From Chryseobacterium sp. 39-10 (GTDB lineage: Bacteria > Bacteroidota > Bacteroidia > Flavobacteriales > Weeksellaceae), in NCBI GenBank assembly GCA_001898255.1, contig MKTK01000034.1, positions 26,247 through 89,077 of the forward strand: DNA of 62,831 bases. Reading direction: 5' to 3'. The notes under the pieces were generated by a model. The model worked only from the letters and a program-made list of their open reading frames with translations. It did not search any database and had not been told where the DNA came from. A program made the translations under genes and the position numbers. Positions 32,561 to 42,091 of this stretch are shown here, in pieces. How positions within the stretch are numbered: position 1 is the stretch's first letter; each line of letters begins with the position of its first letter.

Positions 32561-35500
32561 ATGCTAAAAACAATTATAAAAAGACCCGTACTCGCTACGG
32601 TGATCTCCATTATTTTGGTGATGTTGGGGATTTTGGGAATGTTGCGAATTCCAATGACGCAGTTTCCGGAAATTGCACCACCAACGGTTTTCGTATCGGG
32701 AACCTATCCCGGTGCCAATGCCGAAAGTGTGATCCGATCGGTGGTAACACCTTTGGAACAGGCCATCAACGGGGTTGAAAATATGCAGTATATGACTTCC
32801 AGTGCGTCCAACGACGGAAGTTTTTCCATTAACATTGTTTTCAAACAGGGTGTTGATCCGGATCAGGCGGCGGTAAATGTTCAGAACCGTGTGGCACAGG
32901 TGAATGCGCAGCTTCCGCAGGAAGTGATTCGGTTGGGACTGACGACCACCAAACAGCAGACGAGTTACCTGATGATTGTGAATATCAACAGCGAAAAACC
33001 CGACAAATACGATGAAGCATTTCTGCAAAACTATGCGAATATCAACCTGATTCCCGAACTGAAAAGGATTCCCGGTGTTGGAAATGTGAGCTTATTCGGT
33101 TCCAAAGAATATTCGGTGCGGGTGTGGATCAATCCTACGAAATTATCGTCTTACGGTTTGGTACCTTCCGATGTTGAAAACGCAATTCAGCAATATAGTT
33201 TTGAGGCCTCACCCGGAAGTTTGGGGCAAGAAACCGACGCTTCGTTACAATACGTTCTTCGGTACAAGGGTAAACTCAACAAACCCGAACAGTTTGAAAA
33301 AATCATCCTCAGCTCCAAAAAAGACGGTTCTATTTTGCGGCTGGGCGATGTGGCGCGGCTGGAATTTGGTTTGTCGAATTACTCCAGTGATACTTATACC
33401 GATGGCAAACCTTCGGTGGTATTTGCGGTGCTTCAGGCCAGTGGTTCCAATGCGAACGACATTGCCATAGAAGTGGACAAGTCCCTGAAAAGCTTTCAGA
33501 AAAGTGTGCCCGACGGAATTAAATTTGAGGTGATTCAAAACGTGAAAAATCGTTTGGATGCTTCCATTTCGCAGATGCAGTCGACCTTACTTGAGGCATT
33601 CGTCCTCGTATTTATTGTGGTTTTATTGTTTTTGCAGGATTTTCGTTCCACCATTATTCCGGCGATTGCCGTACCAGTTTCCATTGTCGGAACCTTCTTT
33701 TTCATTTACCTGATTGGTTTTTCCATCAATGTACTCACGCTATTTGCACTGGTGCTCGCCATCGGAATTGTGGTGGATGATGCCATTGTGGTGGTGGAAG
33801 CCGTGCACGCAAAAATGGAACATACCGGCGAAAATGCCCGTACTGCCACTGTTTCTGCAATGAGCGAAATCAGTGGGGCGATTGTTTCGATCACATTGGT
33901 GATGTCGGCGGTGTTTCTTCCGGTTGGTTTTATGGAAGGTCCGGCAGGGATTTTCTACAAACAGTTTTCCTACACCTTGGCCATTGCAATTTTAATTTCG
34001 GCGGTTAATGCACTGACGTTAAGTCCGGCTTTATGTGCATTGTTACTCAAAAATCACCATCACGGTGAAGGCAAAAGAAAAGCATTTACCCAACGGTTTG
34101 CCGATGCGTTTAATACCAGTTTCGAAAGACTTACCACTAAATATGTAGGCGCTGTACGCTTTTTGGGAAAGAAAAAGCTGATTGCAATGGGCGCTTTACT
34201 GCTGATTTCTATAGGCGCTTTTGTATTGATGAACAATGCGCAAAAAGGTTTTGTGCCCGAAGAAGACGATAATAACCTCACTTTTGTGGTGAATTTACAA
34301 GCCGGTGCCAATCTTCAGTTCATTACCAAAGAAATGGAAAAGGCCACCAAAATTGCCGAATCACTACCGGAAATTAAGAGCATCAGTACCATTTCGGGCT
34401 TCAGTCTTTTCAGTTCGGGCGTGTCGCCCAATGCGGCGATTGGTTTCATCACCCTGAAAAAACCAAAAGATCGAGGCAAAGTGTCCAACATCAATGATGT
34501 GATGCACAAGATCGAAAAAGCAATGAAAGGCAAAATCCGTGGCGAATTTCTGATTTTCCGTAATCCTGCGGTAGAAGGTTTTGGGAATGCCGGCGGTGTT
34601 GAATTTGTGTTGCAGGACAGGACCTCGGGCGATATCAACAAGTTCGAAAATGTCAGCCGAAAAATGATCAGCTCGCTCAGCAAACACCCCGAAATTGGGA
34701 TGGCTTTTACCACATTCCGAAGCGATTATCCGCAGTACGAAGTGGAGCTCAACGAAGACAAAGCACAACAATTGGGCTTAACACCTAAAGAAGTGATGGA
34801 TGCATTGCAATTATATTTAACAGGATCGCAAACCACTGATTTTATTCGTTTTGGTCGTTTGTACCGCGTGAATGTGCGTTCCGAAGCCGAGTTCAGAAAA
34901 AATGAAGCGTCGTTGGATAATATTATGATTCGAAATAACCTCAATCAAATGGTGCCGATTTCAACTTTGGTGACGCTCAAAAAAGTATTTGGTCCGCAGG
35001 GAATCAGCCGTTACAATCTGTACAACAGCATCAGCGTGAATGTCAATGCCGGCACAGGTGCTAGTACCGGGAAAGTGATGAGTGTGATTGATGAGGTGCT
35101 GCAAAAAGAATTGCCGAAAGGATACAGCTACGAGTACAACGGATTGGCATTGCAGGAGCGAAAATCTGGTTCGCAGATGGTTTTCATTTTCGCGCTGAGT
35201 ATTTTGTTTGTGTACTTCCTTTTGTCTGCCCAGTACGAAAGTTATCTTTTGCCATTAGCGGTGATATTGTCTTTGCCGACAGGGATTTTGGGTGTGTTTA
35301 TCGCCACCGGATTTGCTGGATTGGACAACAATATTTATGTCCAGATTGCCTTAGTAATGCTCATTGGTTTGCTCGCTAAGAATGCCATTTTGATTGTGGA
35401 ATTTGCCGTGCAGCAGCGCAAGGCGGGACTCTCCATTTTTGATGCGGCGATTGCCGGAGCGCGGATGCGTTTGCGACCGATTTTGATGACTTCCTTTGCC

Positions 35501-35689
35501 TTCGTGGCAGGTTTGGTTCCGTTGATGTTTGCGTCGGGCGGTACTGCGATTGGAAATAAATCCATCAGTATCAGTGCGGCAGGCGGAATGTTGAGTGGTG
35601 TGTTACTCGGATTGCTGATTATTCCGGTATTGTATATGATTTTCCAGAGTTTACAGGAAAAAATTTCAGCGAATAAAAATTTAGATTGA
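32561..35689 (+). CDS. AcrB/MexB-type multidrug RND transporter (HAE1 family)
   Basis: Inner-membrane proton-driven multidrug pump, 1042 residues, with twelve transmembrane helices and two periplasmic loops. Helix 4 has AIGIVVDDAIVVVE with Asp406 and Asp407, equivalent to the proton-relay Asp407/Asp408 of E. coli AcrB; helix 10 carries the matching Lys (GLLAKNAILIVEFA). N-terminal RIPMTQFPEIAPPTVFVSGTYPGA is the HAE1 hallmark and separates it from the metal pump at 15053. It starts 13 bp after the adaptor, and its stop overlaps the start of the channel gene (TGATG). Confidence 0.95.
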   Translation: MLKTIIKRPVLATVISIILVMLGILGMLRIPMTQFPEIAPPTVFVSGTYPGANAESVIRSVVTPLEQAINGVENMQYMTSSASNDGSFSINIVFKQGVDPDQAAVNVQNRVAQVNAQLPQEVIRLGLTTTKQQTSYLMIVNINSEKPDKYDEAFLQNYANINLIPELKRIPGVGNVSLFGSKEYSVRVWINPTKLSSYGLVPSDVENAIQQYSFEASPGSLGQETDASLQYVLRYKGKLNKPEQFEKIILSSKKDGSILRLGDVARLEFGLSNYSSDTYTDGKPSVVFAVLQASGSNANDIAIEVDKSLKSFQKSVPDGIKFEVIQNVKNRLDASISQMQSTLLEAFVLVFIVVLLFLQDFRSTIIPAIAVPVSIVGTFFFIYLIGFSINVLTLFALVLAIGIVVDDAIVVVEAVHAKMEHTGENARTATVSAMSEISGAIVSITLVMSAVFLPVGFMEGPAGIFYKQFSYTLAIAILISAVNALTLSPALCALLLKNHHHGEGKRKAFTQRFADAFNTSFERLTTKYVGAVRFLGKKKLIAMGALLLISIGAFVLMNNAQKGFVPEEDDNNLTFVVNLQAGANLQFITKEMEKATKIAESLPEIKSISTISGFSLFSSGVSPNAAIGFITLKKPKDRGKVSNINDVMHKIEKAMKGKIRGEFLIFRNPAVEGFGNAGGVEFVLQDRTSGDINKFENVSRKMISSLSKHPEIGMAFTTFRSDYPQYEVELNEDKAQQLGLTPKEVMDALQLYLTGSQTTDFIRFGRLYRVNVRSEAEFRKNEASLDNIMIRNNLNQMVPISTLVTLKKVFGPQGISRYNLYNSISVNVNAGTGASTGKVMSVIDEVLQKELPKGYSYEYNGLALQERKSGSQMVFIFALSILFVYFLLSAQYESYLLPLAVILSLPTGILGVFIATGFAGLDNNIYVQIALVMLIGLLAKNAILIVEFAVQQRKAGLSIFDAAIAGARMRLRPILMTSFAFVAGLVPLMFASGGTAIGNKSISISAAGGMLSGVLLGLLIIPVLYMIFQSLQEKISANKNLD

Positions 35690-37092
35690 TGAAAAAACGA
35701 TTCATAAAAAACAGCGGTGCGGTCGGCTTATTAGTGGTTTTGCTGCAATCCTGCGCAGTAACCAAAGACTACTCGCGACCGGAGCTGAAGTTGCCCGAAA
35801 ATTTTGACAACCTTTCGGTGAATGCAGAAAAAAAAATCAACGAAGTTCCGGCTTATCAGCAGTATTTCAATGATCCTTTGCTGAAAGAAATGCTGGATCA
35901 GGTCTTGGCAAAAAATACCGATTTGCAGATGGCTGCCGAACAACTTTTGGCAGCAGAAGCGCGGCTGAAAAGTGTAAAACTGAATTACCTACCCGACATT
36001 AATTTGCAGGTAAGTGCCGGTGTACAACGTCTTTCGCAGAACAGTATGATGGGTGCGATGTCGAGCGGACAGATTTTTCAGGAATACAATCTCGCTCCTT
36101 CAATTTCGTGGGATGTAGATTTCTGGGGAAAACTGAAAAGGCAGCGCGAAGAAGCGGTGTCCGGCTATTTTGGTTTGGCAGAAAATCGCCGTGCATTGCG
36201 GGTTCAGTTGATTGCCCAAACAGCGCAGGCGTATTACAATTTGTTGTCTTTGGATGAGCAGTTGCGCATTACCCAATCGGTAGAAAAAAGTATGCAGGAA
36301 ACCCTCCAAATGCTGAAAACACAGTATTCGGTCGGCGATGTAACGGCTTTGGCGATCAAGCAATCCGAAGCGCAATTGGCGGAAACACGAGCGTTGATTC
36401 CCGACATTAAAGCAAGCATCAAAGCACAGGAAAACGCCTTGCAGACTTTAGCAGGAAATTATCCTGGTTCCGTAAAACGCGCGCAATCTTTGCAGGATAA
36501 AGCTTTTGCTACCGAGTTGGAAAGTGGTGTTCCGGCAGATTTATTGGCCAACCGCCCCGACATCAAGCAAAAAGAATTTGAATTGCAGGCAGCCAATGCG
36601 AGAGTTGGGATTGCGAAAACCGATTTTTATCCGGCGCTGAAAATTACCGGACAGGGCGGTCTCAATGCCGTGAAAGCCAGCAACTGGTTTTCCATTCCAG
36701 CTTCTTTGTTTGGCAATGCGGCGGCAGGTTTAACGCAACCTATTTTCAATAAAAGAAATATAAAATCCAATTACGAACAGGCGGTACACCTTCGCGAAGC
36801 GGCCGTTCACGATTTTAGAAAATCAGTATTAATGGGCGTGGAAGAAGTGAGCACTTCGCTCAGCAACATCACGCATATCAAAGAACAGATGACGGAAGTA
36901 AATAACCGCAAAACGGCGATGAATAAAGCGATTTCGGATGCACAGATTCTCTATAAATATGGCGAAGCCAATTATTTGGAAGTTTTAACGGTGCAGCAAA
37001 GTTACCTGCAGTCTGAACTGGCGTATGCGCTGGTCATTCAGAAAGAAATAAATGCGTACATTGCTTTGTATAAAGCGCTCGGAGGAAATTAA
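35689..37092 (+). CDS. OprM/NodT-type outer-membrane efflux lipoprotein
   Basis: Outer-membrane channel of the tripartite pump, 467 residues. The lipobox LQSC (Cys about 22) precedes the family start AVTKDYSRPELKLPENF. It has two OEP domains with long coiled helices; LANRPDIKQKEFELQAANARVGIAKTDFYPAL is the family core. The ATG at 35689 overlaps the pump stop codon; a TTG three bases earlier is less likely. It is translationally coupled to the pump, and the kinase gene begins one base after its stop. Confidence 0.93.
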   Translation: MKKRFIKNSGAVGLLVVLLQSCAVTKDYSRPELKLPENFDNLSVNAEKKINEVPAYQQYFNDPLLKEMLDQVLAKNTDLQMAAEQLLAAEARLKSVKLNYLPDINLQVSAGVQRLSQNSMMGAMSSGQIFQEYNLAPSISWDVDFWGKLKRQREEAVSGYFGLAENRRALRVQLIAQTAQAYYNLLSLDEQLRITQSVEKSMQETLQMLKTQYSVGDVTALAIKQSEAQLAETRALIPDIKASIKAQENALQTLAGNYPGSVKRAQSLQDKAFATELESGVPADLLANRPDIKQKEFELQAANARVGIAKTDFYPALKITGQGGLNAVKASNWFSIPASLFGNAAAGLTQPIFNKRNIKSNYEQAVHLREAAVHDFRKSVLMGVEEVSTSLSNITHIKEQMTEVNNRKTAMNKAISDAQILYKYGEANYLEVLTVQQSYLQSELAYALVIQKEINAYIALYKALGGN

Positions 37093-37093
37093 A

Positions 37094-38197
37094 ATGGCAA
37101 CCAATAAAAGCATACCGGTAAAACAGCAGTGGAAAGGACTTTTCCATTGGAGCGGTGTGCTGGTTTCGCTGGCGCTGGCCAATTTGATTCAGTATTTGCT
37201 CAATCCAAAAAGCAGCTGGTGGGATTTTTACATCAAAGCCAAATTAACGGAAGTGCTGGCCACCATTGCCGGTGGCATCGTAATGTATGCGATTTTGTTC
37301 TGGATTATTGCCCTGTTGTCTGCGTGGGCCAACCGTAAATGGCTGTTTCGAAACAACGTGTTGGCGCACTTTATCCTGACGACGGTCGTAGTGATTATCT
37401 GTATGTTTTTGTTGCTTTCTCTGGAAAATCTGGTGTACGAATGGATCTGGCCAGAACCATCGGAAAACAGCAAAGAAATAGAGCAGGGTGTCCGCAATTA
37501 TCTGGTGGTAAATTTGGTCGTAGCGGCGTTTGTGAACAGTTTTTATAACTCATTTTACTTTTTTGAACAATGGAAAGCGAAAGTCATCGAAAGCAATAAA
37601 CTGGAAATTCACGCCTTACAATTAAAGGAAAATGCTTTGCAGTCTGAGCTGGAAGTTTTAAAACTACAGTTGGATCCGCATTTTTTGTTTAATAATTTCA
37701 GTATTTTGACGCAGTTGATTGAGACCAATCAAAAATCGGCGCAAGAATTTTTATCGAATCTTTCCCGTGTGTACCGATACATTTTAACCAACGGAAAACG
37801 CGATGTAGTGCCGCTGGAAGAGGAATTGAAATTTGTGGAAATGTATTTTCATTTGATTAAAATCAGGCACGGCGAAAGCATTCAGCTCACGATGAAAATT
37901 GATGACAATGACAGAACCAAAGGCATTCCCCCGGTAACCTTGCAGTTGCTGATGGAAAATGCCATCAAGCATAATATTTCGACCTTGAAACAGCCCTTAT
38001 GTCTGACGATTGAAAGTGCGGGAAATGGCAGTATTGTGGTGCAAAATAATGTGCAGTTGATTAAAATCGATTATAAATCGACCGGAATGGGACTGAAAAA
38101 TATCCGCGAAAGGTACCAACTTTTACAGGGCACAACGCCGGAAATTAATAGTAACGAACACACGTTTGAGGTGCGATTACCTTTGTTAAATCTTTAA
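37094..38197 (+). CDS. LytS-type sensor histidine kinase (His_kinase PF06580 class)
   Basis: Inner-membrane kinase of 367 residues. Four hydrophobic helices (about 15-40, 58-82, 95-115 and 135-155) form a small membrane sensor, followed by a coiled coil (about 165-195) and the His_kinase domain with LQLDPHFLFNNFSIL; the His in DPHF is the phosphorylation site. The HATPase region has LLMENAIKHN and TGMGLKNIRERY. The ATG at 37094 is one base after the channel stop, so the kinase is embedded in the pump operon. It partners the LytTR regulator 9 bp downstream. Confidence 0.92.
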   Translation: MATNKSIPVKQQWKGLFHWSGVLVSLALANLIQYLLNPKSSWWDFYIKAKLTEVLATIAGGIVMYAILFWIIALLSAWANRKWLFRNNVLAHFILTTVVVIICMFLLLSLENLVYEWIWPEPSENSKEIEQGVRNYLVVNLVVAAFVNSFYNSFYFFEQWKAKVIESNKLEIHALQLKENALQSELEVLKLQLDPHFLFNNFSILTQLIETNQKSAQEFLSNLSRVYRYILTNGKRDVVPLEEELKFVEMYFHLIKIRHGESIQLTMKIDDNDRTKGIPPVTLQLLMENAIKHNISTLKQPLCLTIESAGNGSIVVQNNVQLIKIDYKSTGMGLKNIRERYQLLQGTTPEINSNEHTFEVRLPLLNL

Positions 38198-38206
38198 AAT
38201 GCAGCG

Positions 38207-38962
38207 ATGAAATACCTGATTATTGAAGACGAACATTACAACGCCGAACTGCTGAAAGGATTGGTGGAAAAGCTGGATGATACGGCCGAATTGCTTGATA
38301 TATTGCCGACCATTCAGGAAAGCGTGGAATGGCTGACGGCCAATCCCAAACCGGATTTGATTTTTATGGATATCCGTTTAGCTGATGGCCTGTCCTTCGA
38401 GATTTTTAAACAAACCGAGGTGCAGTCGCCCGTGATTTTTACCACGGCGTATGACGAATATGCCTTGCAGGCGTTCAAAGTTTATGGGGCGGCTTATCTG
38501 CTGAAACCGATTGAAAAAGAAGAACTGGCAGAAGCGCTGGAAAAAGTGAAACGCATTCAGCCACAGTTTTCTGGGGATGATATCGGTGCAATTGTGGAGA
38601 TGCTACAAACCAAAAAAAAGAATTACAAAAGCCGGTTTTTGTTGCATTATCGCGAAACCTACAAGATGATTCCGGTAGAAGAGATTGATTACATTTTTCT
38701 GGAGAACAAAATCGTTCATTTCCGTTTACTTGATGGCAGCGTTTTGGGAGTGCCTTACACGCTGGAAGAACTGGAAGAACAGCTTGATCCGTACTATTTT
38801 TTCCGGGTCAACCGGCAATATATTTTGAATATTCACAGCATTGATAGCATTCACAAGCATTTCAATGAAAAGGCAAAAATCATCCTCAAGCACGATCGCG
38901 AGGCGGAAGTGATCGTCAGCCGGATTAAAATGCCGCAGTTTAAACTGTGGCTGGACCGATAA
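38207..38962 (+). CDS. LytTR-family response regulator
   Basis: A 251-residue regulator with a receiver domain (1-118: Glu7/Asp8, phospho-acceptor Asp55 in LIFMDIRL, Thr and Lys further on) and a C-terminal LytTR DNA-binding domain (about 148-250: RFLLHYRETYKMIPVEEIDYIFLENKIV and FRVNRQYILNIHSI). LytTR proteins bind 9-bp direct repeats about 21-22 bp apart, which is the geometry of the half-sites upstream of acrA and of the MFS gene at 25506. It is therefore the best candidate for autogenous control of the pump operon (inference). Confidence 0.92.
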   Translation: MKYLIIEDEHYNAELLKGLVEKLDDTAELLDILPTIQESVEWLTANPKPDLIFMDIRLADGLSFEIFKQTEVQSPVIFTTAYDEYALQAFKVYGAAYLLKPIEKEELAEALEKVKRIQPQFSGDDIGAIVEMLQTKKKNYKSRFLLHYRETYKMIPVEEIDYIFLENKIVHFRLLDGSVLGVPYTLEELEEQLDPYYFFRVNRQYILNIHSIDSIHKHFNEKAKIILKHDREAEVIVSRIKMPQFKLWLDR

Positions 38963-38991
38963 AAAGTTAAAGACTAAAATCTAAGTATACA

Positions 38992-39525
38992 ATGGAATAT
39001 TTCAGAACCGAAAGATTGGTGGTGCGCAGTTTTAAGGAAGGCGACGCCGAGGCCTTGTTCGATTATTTTGAGAAACCGCGGGTGAATTGTTTTATTGATG
39101 AAAAACTCAATACTTTGGAAGAGTCGCGGACAGAAGTCTTGAAACGCAGCACCGATGCATCACAATATGCGGTTTGCCTGCCCGATGATACGCTGATCGG
39201 GAATCTTTTTGCCTATCCCGAACACGGTGGCGATACTTTTGGTGTGGGCTGGAACATCAACCCAAAATATGAAGGCAAAGGTTTGGCTTTTGAAGCCGCA
39301 AAAGGATTGTTGGATTATCTTTTCACGCAAAAAAACGCGCGCCGCGTTTATGGTTATGTGGAAGAAGACAACGTCCGCTCGCAAAACCTCTGTAAACGCC
39401 TCGGAATGCGCCCTGAAGGTACGTTTGTAGAATACGTTTCATTCATTAAAAATCAAGACGGTACGCCAAAGTACGAGAATACGATGCAGTTTGCCATTTT
39501 GAAAAGGGAGTGGGAAGTATTATAG
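38992..39525 (+). CDS. GNAT-family N-acetyltransferase (RimJ/RimL-like)
   Basis: A 177-residue cytoplasmic acetyltransferase. The frame covers a typical GNAT fold: N-terminal RTERLVVRSFKEGDAEALFDYF, the acetyl-CoA loop GVGWNINPKYEGKGLAFEAAKGLLDYLF (about 83-110), and the conserved NVRSQNLCKRLGMRPEGTF near the end. It resembles the Acetyltransf_3 group, which modifies ribosomal protein N-termini or small molecules including antibiotics; the substrate is unknown. It follows the LytTR gene by 29 bp in the pump operon. An antibiotic-modifying role beside the pump is possible but unproven. Confidence 0.85.
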   Translation: MEYFRTERLVVRSFKEGDAEALFDYFEKPRVNCFIDEKLNTLEESRTEVLKRSTDASQYAVCLPDDTLIGNLFAYPEHGGDTFGVGWNINPKYEGKGLAFEAAKGLLDYLFTQKNARRVYGYVEEDNVRSQNLCKRLGMRPEGTFVEYVSFIKNQDGTPKYENTMQFAILKREWEVL

Positions 39526-39536
39526 CTCCCGTTTTT
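39506..39536 (+). terminator. Possible terminator at the end of the acrAB-oprM operon
   Basis: GGGAG (39506-39510) and CTCCC (39526-39530), followed by G and T6. The 5-bp stem and 15-nt loop make it weak, and it overlaps the GNAT stop. Confidence 0.4.
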
Positions 39537-39691
39537 TATTTGTCATACTATCAGCAATACAAATAGAATAACGGTGTGGTGTATTTTTCTTGTGTTTACG
39601 CTGTGTTTGGTTTTGTTTAATCCTTTCTGATTAACTTCTTTCGTTCTCTTATGACTATTCTTTGAGTGCTGAAGAAAAATCTTGTTTTTAT

Positions 39692-39722
39692 TTTGTTAGA
39701 TTAATCTAACTTATTACTTTTG
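39692..39722 (+). promoter_or_regulatory. TonB-receptor promoter with an embedded 16-bp palindromic operator
   Basis: TTTG (39692-39695), exactly 19 bp, then TACTTTTG (39715-39722): a full Bacteroidota promoter consensus. The spacer is occupied by the perfect palindrome GTTAGATTAATCTAAC (39695-39710), which would block RNA polymerase when bound. The pattern resembles DtxR/MntR or other metal-repressor operators; the regulator is not in the window. Confidence 0.75.
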
Positions 39723-39758
39723 CAATTGTAATTTAATAAGTAGCATTAATATAATATA

Positions 39759-42080
39759 TTGAAAACAAGAACAACATTACTCCTGAGTGCATTTTTTATA
39801 GGGGTTTCCAACTGGAGCCCAGCGCAACAGATCAAACCAAGAACCATTGATGAGGGCAAGACCATAGCCACCAAAGAGGTGGAAGAAGTGGTGATTACCG
39901 GAACCCTAAAGCAGGTACGCAAATCCGAAAGTCCTGTGCCGGTTACCATTATCTCAGCAAAATTGTTTCAAAAGAACCCCACTTCCAATGTGGTCGATGC
40001 ATTGTATCAGATCAATGGTTTAAATCCCCAAGTCAACTGTAATATGTGCAATACCTCTGATATTGGCATCAACGGAATGCAGGGGCCTTATACCATGGTT
40101 TTAATTGACGGCATGCCGATCGTTAGTTCACTCTCCACAGTTTACGGGCTCAGCGGAATCCCGAACAGCATCATACAACAGGTGGAAATTGTGAAAGGTC
40201 CTGCCTCGTCACTCTACGGTTCCGAAGCTATTGGTGGTGTCATCAATATCATTACCAAGAAAGCCAGTCAGTCGCCTGCCTTTTTTCTCGATTATAACTC
40301 GTCCACTTGGGGCGAGCTTTCCGGAAATGCAGGATTCGGCGCGACCATTAGCAAGAATGTCTCTACGCTTTTTAATGCTGATGGGTATTATTACAACACG
40401 CCGATGGACAAAAATAACGATGGCTATATGGATAAAACCCTTCAACAGAGGATTTCGTTGTTTAATAAATGGGACATCCAGCAGAAAAACGATAAGCCAG
40501 CAAGTATATCGCTACGCTATTACAACGAAAATCGACATGGCGGAGAAATGGGCTGGAACAAAGATCACCGTGGTTTTGTTGAGTTTAATGAGCAGGATAA
40601 CGATCCGAATTCATCCGGCTATAATGGTGATACGGTTTTGCCAAATGGATATACGGTTTTTAATCAGCAATATGCAAAAGGATTCCGGGTGCCGAGATTT
40701 ATGACAGAAGCTGAAAAACAAGAATGGATGCAAAATGTACGAAACATCAATCCCGATGCCCAGTTTGCTGATGACATGAAGTATCAGGAATCCATCTACA
40801 CCAGCCGATTTGAAGCGGTAGGAAAATGGGAACTGCCCATTGAGGAAAATGTGACTATTCAGGCATCCTACAATCAGCACGACCAGAATTCGGCGTACGG
40901 AACGGAATTGTTTATGGCTCATCAAAAAACCGCTTTCGGACAAGTGTATTGGGATAAAAAACTTGGAAACCATAATCTCTTGGCCGGTGTTGCTTACCGA
41001 TACACCTGGTTTAAAGACAATACCATCGCCTCCGCCAACGGGGCTTACCCTTTCGAAACCTATTTGCCCGGAATTTTTGTTCAGGACTTATGGAAAACAG
41101 GCGAAAAAACAAGTCTACTCTTAGGTTACCGAATGGATTATGACAAAACACAATCGGCCAACGGAGGTCACGAAAATTTTGTGCATTCGCCGCGGGCAGC
41201 ATTTAAATTTGCACCCAATTCCAGCAATACATTTCGCGCAAGTGTAGGCACAGGGTATCGAGTGGTGAATATTTTCAGTGAAGATCACCGTGCCCTCAGC
41301 GGGCAATATGAAGCTCAATTTGGTGAAAACCTTAAACCTGAAAAATCCATTAGCGGAACGCTCGATTACGAGGGTAGAATTGCGACAGAAAGTGTCGGTT
41401 TAACTTATGACATCGGTGCTTACTACACTCATTTCTTTAATAAAATTTATCCGTTAAGAAATGATCAAGCCAAAACATTGACCTATTTTAATGTCGACGG
41501 TGACGAATATGCTAGAAATATCGGGATGTCATTGGATATCGCACTGAACTTCAGCTTTCCTTTGCGCCTGACCGGTGGTATTTCCTTCAATAAAGCACAA
41601 CTGTTTGAATATGAAAGAGATGTTGATGGTAACCGAACCAGTAAAGGTGTTGTTGCTCGTGATTTTGAATTTTCTCCCCGTTGGATGGGCGTTTACGCAG
41701 CGAGTTATGATGTTTCTAAAAAATTCACTATTGATATAACGGGCGATTGGAAAGGGCCAATGTTGCTGCCAACACAAGGCGAAATGAAAACGCTGGATGC
41801 AGCCGGAAATGTTACAGGTAGCATCAGGGATCCACGTCCTGAACGTTCTCCGTGGTTCACTAAAATGAATGTACAGCTTACCTACAAAATCGAAAAAGTA
41901 CAGTTTTATGGAGGGTTGAAAAATATCTTCAATTATATGCCGAAATATGTGTTGGTGAACACTGATGATCCTTTTAATGATAGAGCAAGATCTTTTGGTG
42001 GGTTGCAATTTGATACCGAATATAATTATACGCCGCAGCAAGGCCGAATCGGTTACTTGGGAATGAGATACAGTTTTTAA
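39759..42080 (+). CDS. TonB-dependent outer-membrane receptor
   Basis: A 773-residue ligand-gated outer-membrane transporter with a signal peptide (cut near SPAQQ), a TonB box-like EEVVITG, a plug domain (about 45-165) and a 22-strand barrel ending in GYLGMRYSF. The plug has CNMC followed by INGMQGPYTMVLIDGMPIVSS, a variant with a Cys pair seen in some Bacteroidota receptors and possibly metal- or haem-related. The start is TTG at 39759; no ATG fits, and the encoded MKTRTTLLLSAFFIG is a normal signal start. It precedes a thioredoxin-fold gene and is under a palindrome-bearing promoter. The substrate is probably a metal or metal chelate (inference). Confidence 0.9.
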   Translation: MKTRTTLLLSAFFIGVSNWSPAQQIKPRTIDEGKTIATKEVEEVVITGTLKQVRKSESPVPVTIISAKLFQKNPTSNVVDALYQINGLNPQVNCNMCNTSDIGINGMQGPYTMVLIDGMPIVSSLSTVYGLSGIPNSIIQQVEIVKGPASSLYGSEAIGGVINIITKKASQSPAFFLDYNSSTWGELSGNAGFGATISKNVSTLFNADGYYYNTPMDKNNDGYMDKTLQQRISLFNKWDIQQKNDKPASISLRYYNENRHGGEMGWNKDHRGFVEFNEQDNDPNSSGYNGDTVLPNGYTVFNQQYAKGFRVPRFMTEAEKQEWMQNVRNINPDAQFADDMKYQESIYTSRFEAVGKWELPIEENVTIQASYNQHDQNSAYGTELFMAHQKTAFGQVYWDKKLGNHNLLAGVAYRYTWFKDNTIASANGAYPFETYLPGIFVQDLWKTGEKTSLLLGYRMDYDKTQSANGGHENFVHSPRAAFKFAPNSSNTFRASVGTGYRVVNIFSEDHRALSGQYEAQFGENLKPEKSISGTLDYEGRIATESVGLTYDIGAYYTHFFNKIYPLRNDQAKTLTYFNVDGDEYARNIGMSLDIALNFSFPLRLTGGISFNKAQLFEYERDVDGNRTSKGVVARDFEFSPRWMGVYAASYDVSKKFTIDITGDWKGPMLLPTQGEMKTLDAAGNVTGSIRDPRPERSPWFTKMNVQLTYKIEKVQFYGGLKNIFNYMPKYVLVNTDDPFNDRARSFGGLQFDTEYNYTPQQGRIGYLGMRYSF

Positions 42081-42091
42081 ATCTTCATTTA

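Noticed and set aside
34726..34944. Minus-strand frames inside acrB, and many similar frames opposite other large genes
   Set aside because: They are shadows of the strongly supported sense genes and show no independent family features or promoter signals.
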